A DNA stretch of 10,505 nucleotides from the NCBI GenBank assembly GCA_021852245.1, contig JAJZNY010000168.1:1-10505 (forward strand). Direction: 5' to 3'. The stretch is from Planctomycetota bacterium. Its GTDB lineage: Bacteria > Planctomycetota > Phycisphaerae > WQYP01. The translations under genes were made by a program, and so were the position numbers. The notes under the pieces are model-generated. The model had not been told where the DNA came from. It worked only from the letters and a program-made list of their open reading frames with translations, and made no database searches. Shown one piece after another: positions 7,201-10,505 of this stretch; the first letter of the stretch is position 1; every line of letters begins with the position of its first letter.

Positions 7201-9427
7201 GACCCTTAAGGAATCGGCGACAAACGTCCCGATGAATCTCGGAGCACCCGGAAATACGCTCTCGGCCAACCAGCTCACCGTGCAGGCTCTCGGCGGTCTG
7301 AACCTGAATGGCGGCATCATTCAGACCAGCGGAGGACAGAATTACACCGGCACGCTGACCGTAACAGCACCCACCACTCTTGCCGATTCCTCCGGCAATT
7401 TATTGTCGCTTCCCGATGTCACCGGACCGTCGATTCTGACTGTCACCGCACCGTCTGATTCCGTCAATCTGACGGTTCCAATCAACCCGGCCGGTATTAA
7501 TATCTCCGGTCAAAGCATTTCGCTCCCCACGGGCAATGCCATCTCCACATCGCTGGGCCAGACACTCAGCGGCCCCATCGCTCTGCACGGAAACACGACG
7601 CTCAGCGATACTGGCGCTGCGGGCAGCACCGGCATTCAACTGCTCGGCACTATGAATGCACCGACCGATTCGCTCACGTTGGACCAAGGTGGCGGAGTAC
7701 CGGCGATCATCGGCGCCGGACCGTCAACGACGTTTAATCTTCAAGGGCTTAATATCATCCAAGGCAATATCCTTTCGCAGCTTGGTACGCTGGTACTCAA
7801 TAATCCGATTAGTAATGCCGGTGATCTGACGCTTCTCAACTCGCTCTTCTTTACCAACGACGGAGGTGCTCTGACCCTTGCGGGCCGCATCGATCTCCGT
7901 AACGGCAGTACACTTAACGCCGAATCCGCCAGCGGGCCTTTTGCGGCTGATGTGGTCTCCAACGCCGCCATCGGATCGATCTCGGATGTCGGCAATGTCA
8001 CCATCGAGGGAGACAATGTAACAATCAACGGAAGCATCCGCGCTACCGGAGAGGTTTTGCTTCAGGATAATAACCAACTCACAATCGGCCCCTTCGGCAT
8101 CACCAATGCGGATTTTCGACCGACATCGCTGCTGACCATTAACAGTAATATCTCCGGCGGCAATGTTCTGCTGAATCCCGATTCCCCCGCCGTACCCGGC
8201 CTCGGGGCCGAAGTGCCGGATGCTGCCACCATCGTCTCCACCACCGGGTCTACGGTCAATATCGCCGGCGGTGTTGTCGCCATGGGGCGTGAGCAGAAAT
8301 GGACCAGTCTCGGCAGCTTGAATATCAGCGGGTCATCCGTCTCCCTTGGTGATCTGAATGTATTGGATAATCTCACTGTAACGGCACCGACCATCAATAT
8401 GCTCACCCGCAGTTTCGGATCGCTGCTGACGCCAGAGGGGCTTCATACCAATTCCGCAACCAAGCCGGATGGTGTGGATGTGGTGGCCGGTAATATCAAT
8501 TTTTCATCCATGCCGATTCCGCTGCCGACCGCAGCTCCGGGCGGGCCACCGTATCCGCAATTCGCCACACCCACCGGGGGTGGTACCGTTCCCGGCTACA
8601 CCATTCACGTGTTCGGGCTTAATACGGGTGGCTTGACGGCATCCACACTCTATTCGACAGTTCTGACCCCGGGAGTGATTTCCTCGCAGAAATACTATCT
8701 TGATCTGCAGGCGTCCGGACCGGTGACCACCAACGTGTCCGACTCCTTCACTGATTTTGCCGTACCGCAGATACCGCAGGTCGTGACCACGATCACCCTC
8801 TCATCCTCTCAGCGGGCCGTACTGCGGGCCGCCGGAATTAATGCCCGCAATCCATCGCTCGCAAATCTGCTCGCGCTCAGTGATGGCCTGGCGGTATTCA
8901 ATGACATTCCACGTTCCGACGGTCTGATTCTGGAACATCCCTCGCTCATCGACTACTACGTCACAACTTCCCGCCTGCCTTATCATCGCACGCTGGCGTT
9001 CATTGCCCTCTATAGGAAAGTTTTCCTCACACCGGTAAAAAATCCGCGAACCGGATTACCCGTGCGAAGTAAAAATGGCGCGATCGAATATCGATCATTA
9101 CGAACTTCTATTCATCTGCAGTTCCGGCAGGCTTGGGCGCACTACACAGCATTCGCCCGAAAGCAACCTCACGCCCGACTGACCGCAACTGGATTTCGAG
9201 ATTATCTGCTGCATTCGCCGCGCGAAAAAGCCGTCGCGCAGGACGTGCGCCGCCTCTCCGCCCTGATCTATCAGGCATACCAGCTCGGTTTAAGCCCCAA
9301 GGCCCTGCGCCTTTCCGCCGGAACCATCCTTGCGGAACTCAATCCGGAAGCACTCTCCAGTCGTCAATTTGAACGCGTCATACTCGGCCCGCGCATCGGA
9401 CTGCTTGCGCGGCGAAGTCAAAGTTGA
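1265..9427 (+). CDS. Giant TpsA exoprotein: filamentous-haemagglutinin N-terminal domain, beta-helix repeats, basic C-terminal domain
   Basis: Predicted secreted or surface fibre exported by the transporter just upstream; the role is probably adhesion or biofilm, but the sequence does not give a ligand. Order of parts: basic n-region and signal peptide (cleavage near 1390/1391, after VRA); TPS domain about 1394-1915 with NPAGVMFG at 1637-1660; a Pro/Ala/Ser linker about 1920-1990; a conserved post-TPS stretch 2150-2530; a Gly-rich beta-helix section 3356-3742; a run of ~80-residue modules about 3880-7640; further beta-strand sequence to about 8790; and a basic helical domain 8798-9424. From this ATG the protein has 2,720 residues. 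Other possible starts in frame are TTG 1232, inside the tpsB end and without a good Shine-Dalgarno, and ATG 1298, with GAAGGG 8 nt upstream. ATG 1265 has GGGGG 9 nt upstream and avoids overlap, but 1298 gives the more usual signal peptide. I saw only one Cys after the signal peptide (in QLVCAG), which is common in exported beta-helices. The frame is uninterrupted throughout. Confidence 0.9.
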   Translation: MRHSTSRRAETMGRANLRINRQRLMICAAAAALCLDGALVRAAGPISVANVAAGAAGFARVGNTTIIHAANNTIINYRQFNIPAGQEVDFIQPNASSRVLNRVITDVPSQIDGTLRANGVVYLVNPAGVMFGPHSVVNVGDLYAAAGHISNANFLAGADHFTDISGTVANYGNINAGAVSLLGESVINAGIINAPHGTIVLASAKDVYLTRIGGLITAKLSDAAAEPQKSDSAASTPAPQAEHVLRQSDQLVCAGSALALGIMNSGQLHAAQINAQAAGKDSSAVISGTLDASTDQAGHRGGSISIQAAHIAVGYAISGDKTLSSASTHISADGPAGGGTILMGAEPDDSLPSGYVDAAQTDRISGATVIDASATSSGSGGFIDTSGQKLAIAAGAQITGNGAGGGSQGVWQLDPLSVNIDGNVTSSGMTSTTKAGTLTISSPSSGTGTYDVNVGTINTSLANGTSVAVSSAGYLTLESAINPNIGSTKAESLTLTGQTVNIKSPIDPTGNSSTLSVALTSTAGAVTINSGIGLSGNPVEALNVQATGGAINLGADVYTSGSAGQVYNGSINITGSTVTLADTSTGNIILGSSGDTLANATTNPATVAVTSAGGYIADNASMSSNNQKLSLNWSTGGHSSSGAAVVFNAPIQTHGGYLNVTSTGSGGFTVTGLAGTGSSTPAALISTGDGNATFTSNGGSINFTGGAGGASAGGAAIDTGAGNLAINITSGTPAVTIRGGQGGIGTLSIGGAGAYVGGNFTIGSSTSPAGAVTISGGSGGAASGGLAGVGGAGLVDPTGAVTMYFSGASAIQFGSVGGSSGAPGGNAIQTTSSNLQFNPSNNSVLNFDNNASATPFVTAGSFTFNSGGSLNLSNGIQTAAGLSLQSPVTLASNVILTDDSAVGISLAGATTAGKSLSVIENGSGNIALAGNFGTSANPLSGFTATPNVGTIALNGAAITSSGGITLAGPISLTLTDLLSDNSALGINIPDTISGTSSPLTVTESGTGNVNFGGSVTAESLSITGNSVFGAGATTFSTTQGMTFGNITLGTATTLTDAGSSGSGITLGAVTGSGESLTLGTSGSSINLNGNISGVANLLAQGPTILGSGVTSVTTSDGQTYATSLQINGSPTLSDASSAGISMVQIVNSASANLAIDETGIGAVTIPTTATNPAATSIHLASLTVAGSTLFNGNGSIITTAGQTYFSPITLATGQNVTLQDASTAGISVNSVNGDASSGLTINETGFGPVRLNSVIGSFNSSFPPVPQAPTLGSLAVTVSGGGPIDISTPSINVGTLSLSSNDPIAGPIANLSGTTIQMFAAQQSYTAGGSGAYLNFKNDNIELFGTSVATPATSIALTQSRTITDADIPVFSSAAISLESLNGNVVLNGGADIPQATALSVTSTGGYVTLGAVSPTNVLSLNANAHTIINIDQSITTTDGQTYALSGTSGSINIPNSPVALTDASANGIVLNGPVTASGTYSALTLIDTGSGTVSIAGNVGTSTEPFASLTVSSPGGITIGNSTGSAAIFTSGAQTYTGAVSLAGSAALSATSGSVTFNNAVTTGSNNLSVIAPNINLVGGTVSGTGNQSYTGQMNISTATALSGEAILLDGTLTSDNSSSLDVNATGSVTFENGGEQFVSGGLGTLTADAGGVITLAGNLSADTLNFTSTDNAAGAITVSASTPIYLAANSQSYATAAPGGTVSLRNSNVFFAGYPARLQFNGFSAEYINNLPLHFSVGQASPISDANLPTVGQFITATTSIFSLGSPSIASVSSLNQMPYSIAYTGTSSPTSPVISLTGQNDLTDSDLSISAPGSEISLGSSGQTINLGSLSINGIVNLAGTIVTSGTSTNSQSYTGTLILNGGTVLLDNSGSGTVSIDAQITPGTSSDLVVEDTGGGIINFLNAVGSLSIPLGSLTVNATNGSTLDISGGSVVTSEGQKYSGNLELGANTILTDLGNAGSTGIDMTGPLSGSPYNLTLKESATNVPMNLGAPGNTLSANQLTVQALGGLNLNGGIIQTSGGQNYTGTLTVTAPTTLADSSGNLLSLPDVTGPSILTVTAPSDSVNLTVPINPAGINISGQSISLPTGNAISTSLGQTLSGPIALHGNTTLSDTGAAGSTGIQLLGTMNAPTDSLTLDQGGGVPAIIGAGPSTTFNLQGLNIIQGNILSQLGTLVLNNPISNAGDLTLLNSLFFTNDGGALTLAGRIDLRNGSTLNAESASGPFAADVVSNAAIGSISDVGNVTIEGDNVTINGSIRATGEVLLQDNNQLTIGPFGITNADFRPTSLLTINSNISGGNVLLNPDSPAVPGLGAEVPDAATIVSTTGSTVNIAGGVVAMGREQKWTSLGSLNISGSSVSLGDLNVLDNLTVTAPTINMLTRSFGSLLTPEGLHTNSATKPDGVDVVAGNINFSSMPIPLPTAAPGGPPYPQFATPTGGGTVPGYTIHVFGLNTGGLTASTLYSTVLTPGVISSQKYYLDLQASGPVTTNVSDSFTDFAVPQIPQVVTTITLSSSQRAVLRAAGINARNPSLANLLALSDGLAVFNDIPRSDGLILEHPSLIDYYVTTSRLPYHRTLAFIALYRKVFLTPVKNPRTGLPVRSKNGAIEYRSLRTSIHLQFRQAWAHYTAFARKQPHARLTATGFRDYLLHSPREKAVAQDVRRLSALIYQAYQLGLSPKALRLSAGTILAELNPEALSSRQFERVILGPRIGLLARRSQS
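1284..1289 (+). promoter_or_regulatory. Candidate ribosome binding site for an alternative ATG at 1298
   Basis: GAAGGG ends 8 nt before ATG 1298 and could pair with the 16S anti-Shine-Dalgarno through AAGG. It competes with GGGGG at 1251-1255, 9 nt before ATG 1265. The true exoprotein start is therefore one of these two; the difference is 11 residues of signal-peptide n-region. Confidence 0.4.
1298..1390 (+). other. Sec signal peptide of the TpsA exoprotein
   Basis: The segment carries several Arg residues (MGRANLRINRQRL), then a hydrophobic core LMICAAAAALCL, then a c-region GALVRA followed by AGPIS. VRA|A fits the A-x-A-like rule for signal peptidase I, placing cleavage at 1390/1391. If translation starts at 1265 the n-region is 11 residues longer, a lengthening also seen in many large exoproteins. 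Cleavage is predicted by eye only. Confidence 0.7.
1394..1915 (+). other. TPS (haemagglutination activity) domain
   Basis: This segment has the layout of the haemagglutination-activity/TPS secretion domain: a short lead-in, then N-x-I-I-N-Y-x-x-F-x-I at about 1484-1510, V-D-F-x-Q-P with VLNRV following, I-D-G-T-L-x-x-N-G and Y-L-V-NPAGVMFG at 1637-1660, then V-N-V-G-D-L and a series of short N-x-G-x-I beta-helical turns ending in GTIVLASAKDVYL. In proteobacterial TpsA proteins the corresponding motif is commonly NPNG(I/V) or NPNL; the NPAG form is a variant I associate with planctomycete and verrucomicrobial relatives. It would act as the recognition module for the POTRA domains of TpsB. Confidence 0.88.
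2150..2530 (+). other. Conserved post-TPS beta-helix stretch with GGFIDTSG and W-LDP motifs
   Basis: The order of short motifs matches a stretch found after the TPS domain in many filamentous-haemagglutinin-like proteins: GGSISIQA, then GPAGGGTILMGAE, then an A.QTDRISGATVIDASA turn, then GSGGFIDTSGQKL near 2396-2434, and finally GVWQLDPLSVNID at about 2489-2527. In relatives the last two read roughly GGFVE(V/T)SGK and G.(L/W)LLDP..I.I. This supports the TpsA assignment independently of the N-terminal domain and marks where lineage-specific repeats begin. Confidence 0.65.
3356..3742 (+). other. Glycine-rich beta-helix segment of the exoprotein
   Basis: About 129 residues with frequent GG, GGAGG and GGSGG runs between short beta-strand stretches such as LAINI, AVTI and GAVTISGG. 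Few charged residues are present. The glycine runs fall at roughly regular spacing, which fits turns of a parallel beta-helix with tight loops. There is no exact tandem DNA repeat here, so it is a compositional segment and not a microsatellite. Confidence 0.6.
5228..5371 (+). repeat. Second module type, copy 1 (QSYTA ... I(S/T)DA(D/N)(I/L)P)
   Basis: The segment begins QQSYTAGGSGAYLNF, continues with a KNDNIELFG strand and ends IALTQSRTITDADIP. It replaces the ordinary short module at this place and has a clear relative at 6338-6517, with the same order: QSY head, small Gly/Ala loop, L-x-(F/L)-(K/R)-N-x-N strand, then Q-x-x-x-I-x-D-A-x-x-P. It is probably an extended loop or insertion on the beta-helix. 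Confidence 0.55.
6338..6517 (+). repeat. Second module type, copy 2 (longer form)
   Basis: The segment begins SQSYATAAPGGTVSLRNSN and, after a longer insert with GYPARLQFNGF, ends FSVGQASPISDANLP. It aligns with 5228-5371 at both ends and has about 12 extra residues in the middle. A third, tail-only echo (ISLTGQNDLTDSDLS) lies at about 6653-6697. Confidence 0.5.
8798..9424 (+). other. Unrecognised basic, probably helical C-terminal domain of the exoprotein
   Basis: About 209 residues, sharply different from the beta-helix before it. The Ser/Thr/Gly/Asn-rich strands stop and the sequence becomes Leu/Ala/Arg-rich with helical periodicity, for example SSQRAVLRAAGI, TLAFIALYRKVFL, LQFRQAWAHYTAFARK, VRRLSALIYQAYQLGL and SSRQFERVILGPR. 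By my count it holds about 30 Lys/Arg against about 12 Asp/Glu. It has no Cys, no VENN motif, no LPXTG and no autotransporter barrel or PEP-CTERM-type tail that I can see. Possible roles are surface retention by binding acidic wall or LPS polymers, or a periplasmic stop during export. I do not recognise a family. Confidence 0.6.
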
Positions 9428-9448
9428 GGTTTCTCAGGGCGTAAATGT

Positions 9449-9480
9449 CACGCGGCGCGCCGAGTGTAATTTGCCGCGTG
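9449..9480. terminator. Inverted repeat between convergent genes, possible bidirectional terminator
   Basis: CACGCGGC at 9449-9456 and GCCGCGTG at 9473-9480 form a perfect 8-bp stem around a 16-nt loop, 21 bp after the exoprotein stop and 9 bp beyond the hemQ stop. There is no T-run on either side, so a classic intrinsic terminator is not certain. The left arm overlaps a 10-bp palindrome (CGGCGCGCCG, 9453-9462), which could form a competing small hairpin. Confidence 0.4.
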
Positions 9481-9489
9481 CGGTCCAAA

Positions 9490-10296
9490 TCAGATTCCCG
9501 CGAGTTGCTGTATTAAACTTTCAATTGGCGTCTGCACGCACGTGAAAATCGGTGTGTCGCGCAGGGTAAAGCGGCTTCCTTCGGTTTCCCGAAGTTCCTG
9601 AACCAGATCGAGAAAATCGCCCGGTTGATCGGTTTCAAATGCAACCACAAATTCCTGATCGTCCATTCCAAAGCTGTAGGTGGTATTGAGCTTCACCGAC
9701 GGATACTTGTTGCCCACCATGATATGCTCATCCATCACCCCTTGCCGCGTCTGTTTGCTCAGCAGGTACCAATCCCGGGTTTTAACAAAAGGGTACACGA
9801 AATTATATTTTCGCTTGCCCGGCACGATGGTCGTGCGCGTATCGTCGTGCGCGGGATCTATCTTATCTACATAAGTACTGCGTTTGCTCTGGGCAAGGTA
9901 GCTATAGGGCGTGGTAAAGTACCCGCCGATCGGCAGACGATTGATCGCTGCGGAAAAATGCTGCAGTTGATCCAGATCGTAGCTGATTTTCCAGAACATG
10001 ATATCCACATCCGGGCGGGTTCCCACGCAACTGTACACCAGCAGCAACATCTTCGTCGGGTCATTGGACCGTACCAGATTGACAAGGTCATGGAAATGTT
10101 GTTTTTGAATCTGTGGCTCAAGGCGCCGAAATTCAGGCATCAATTTATAGAAGCTGAACGAAATAAATTGCCGGGCGGTTGCAGCTTGGTGCGGTGTCGA
10201 TGGATGGGGGGCGACCGCCGGGGTTGCTCCGCGCGCGGGAGGGGGGGTGGTGGGGCGTTCCTGATTCTCGGCAGCGGCGGCGGTTGTATGCGTCAT
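9490..10296 (-). CDS. hemQ: Chlorite dismutase-family protein, probable HemQ/ChdC coproheme decarboxylase
   Basis: 268 residues. The family turns Fe-coproporphyrin III into haem b by two H2O2-dependent decarboxylations, the last step of the coproporphyrin route, in the cytoplasm. Residues 1-38 are a Pro/Ala-rich, probably disordered extension; the ferredoxin-like double domain follows (ARQFISFSFYKL, about 41-52). The second half carries the family signature: KYNFVYPFVKTRDWY (163-177) and GVMDEHIMVGNKYPSV (186-201). His191 aligns with the proximal haem ligand and Tyr168 with the catalytic Tyr of Firmicutes HemQ. By hand alignment Leu203 sits where true chlorite dismutases have the distal Arg and Firmicutes HemQ has Gln, which argues against chlorite detoxification and is closer to the small residue of actinobacterial enzymes. 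AGGAG lies 10 nt upstream of this ATG and supports the start. The gene converges on the exoprotein gene and has no visible haem-pathway partner here apart from a truncated unknown upstream. Confidence 0.85.
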   Translation of the reverse strand: MTHTTAAAAENQERPTTPPPARGATPAVAPHPSTPHQAATARQFISFSFYKLMPEFRRLEPQIQKQHFHDLVNLVRSNDPTKMLLLVYSCVGTRPDVDIMFWKISYDLDQLQHFSAAINRLPIGGYFTTPYSYLAQSKRSTYVDKIDPAHDDTRTTIVPGKRKYNFVYPFVKTRDWYLLSKQTRQGVMDEHIMVGNKYPSVKLNTTYSFGMDDQEFVVAFETDQPGDFLDLVQELRETEGSRFTLRDTPIFTCVQTPIESLIQQLAGI

Positions 10297-10444
10297 ATTC
10301 CATGATCTCCTACATCGTTCAACAGTCTACATACTCTGCGCTGAATATCATACGCGCAATGCAAGTTGGTTTCTTCCCCGGCGGGCAGATAAGGTCGCTC
10401 CATCCGCAGACCGTTATTCACGTGACTCGACAATACCATATTTT
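10297..10444 (-). other. Intergenic leader upstream of hemQ
   Basis: A 148-bp gap, AT-richer than the flanking genes, between the upstream minus-strand stop and hemQ. Apart from the Shine-Dalgarno I see an 8-bp palindrome TCACGTGA at 10418-10425 and a -10-like TATGAT on the minus strand, without a convincing -35 at proper spacing. The length suggests hemQ may have its own promoter, but none can be called. Confidence 0.35.
10307..10311 (-). promoter_or_regulatory. Shine-Dalgarno of hemQ
   Basis: On the minus strand this reads AGGAG (within TAGGAGA), 10 nt before the ATG at 10296. It decides the start in favour of the form with the Pro/Ala-rich N-terminal extension, since no comparable site precedes an internal Met near residue 53. 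Confidence 0.65.
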
Positions 10445-10504
10445 CTACTGCTTCTTCTCAGATTGATTCACGAGATTGCGTGCGGCGGAGAGGGCTTCGG
10501 CTTT
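10445..10504 (-). CDS. C-terminal end of an unidentified minus-strand gene (partial)
   Basis: Reading the minus strand from the window edge gives KAEALSAARNLVNQSEKKQ and a TAG stop at 10447-10445. The short peptide looks like a genuine C-terminus: an Ala/Leu-rich helix ending in a charged, polar tail. The frame fits the local gene direction and the base composition drops towards AT right after the stop. Only 19 residues are visible, so the family cannot be named. It lies upstream of hemQ on the same strand, 148 bp away, and might share a transcript. Confidence 0.5.
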   Translation of the reverse strand, partial: KAEALSAARNLVNQSEKKQ

Positions 10505-10505
10505 A

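Larger units (their letters stand above)
3880..7640 (+). repeat. Run of diverged ~80-residue modules with GQ(T/S/N)Y(T/A)G heads
   Basis: Protein-level repeats inside the exoprotein. A module reads approximately: (I/V)-x-T-(S/T)-x-G-Q-x-Y-x-G-x-(I/L)-x-L, then x-T-(T/L)-(L/S)-x-D-x-(S/G)-x-x-G-I, then a strand pair often with LT(V/I)xExGxG(N/P)V, then L-x-S-L-x-V. Heads occur near 3888, 4135, 4368, 4600, 4853, 5567, 5850, 6012, 6799, 7068, 7319 and 7542, with degenerate forms near 5224 and 6335. Where adjacent the spacing is about 220-285 bp. Similar sytg/GQTY modules are known in other large beta-helical exoproteins. DNA identity between copies is low, so duplication is old or selection has diversified them. 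Confidence 0.75.

Noticed and set aside
8500..9427. Autotransporter (type Va) barrel at the exoprotein C-terminus
   Set aside because: The end is basic and helical, without amphipathic strands or a terminal aromatic residue, and a dedicated TpsB lies just upstream.
8798..9489. Contact-dependent inhibition (CdiA-CT toxin plus CdiI immunity gene)
   Set aside because: There is no VENN-like motif before the C-terminal domain and no small plus-strand gene after it; the next gene is the convergent hemQ.
9490..10296. True chlorite dismutase (perchlorate/chlorate respiration)
   Set aside because: The distal Arg appears to be absent by hand alignment, there is no exported signal peptide, and no chlorate or perchlorate reductase genes are nearby.
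9625..10305. 226-residue plus-strand open frame opposite hemQ
   Set aside because: The minus-strand frame has clear chlorite-dismutase-family motifs and a good ribosome binding site; the plus-strand product shows no family features.
10330..10400. Sigma-70 promoter for hemQ (TATGAT on the minus strand)
   Set aside because: The only TTG-like -35 candidate lies about 6 bp away, too close; no properly spaced partner was found.

Overview
The window looks like chromosomal DNA of a diderm bacterium with a moderately high GC content. The style of the two-partner secretion (TPS) exoprotein, together with a HemQ-type protein, suggests Planctomycetota (Phycisphaerae-like) or a neighbouring PVC lineage. 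This placement is inferred from protein style, not from a marker gene.

Left and centre (1-9427, + strand): a two-partner secretion locus. It starts inside an outer-membrane TpsB/FhaC-type transporter, cut by the window edge so that only the end of POTRA2 and the beta-barrel remain. It continues 16 bp later with a TpsA exoprotein of about 2,720 residues. The exoprotein has a signal peptide, an N-terminal TPS (haemagglutination activity) domain, a conserved post-TPS stretch, a glycine-rich beta-helix section and a long run of diverged ~80-residue modules built around a GQ(T/S/N)Y(T/A)G motif. It ends in a strongly basic, probably helical domain of about 210 residues that I do not recognise. The expected sequence is Sec export of the exoprotein, recognition of its TPS domain by the POTRA domains of TpsB, and threading through the barrel to form a surface or released beta-helical fibre. 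No toxin/immunity pair of the contact-dependent inhibition type is visible.

Junction (9428-9489): a short convergent intergenic region holding a GC-rich inverted repeat that may act as a transcription end.

Right (9490-10505, - strand): a chlorite-dismutase-family protein, most likely a HemQ/ChdC-type coproheme decarboxylase with the proximal haem-ligand His and the candidate catalytic Tyr. It is preceded by a 148-bp gap and by the last 19 codons of another minus-strand gene that runs off the window. There is no evident functional link between the haem gene and the secretion locus; they are convergent neighbours.

No RNA genes, insertion sequences, CRISPR arrays or attachment sites were seen. 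The most unusual element is the unrecognised basic C-terminal domain of the giant exoprotein.
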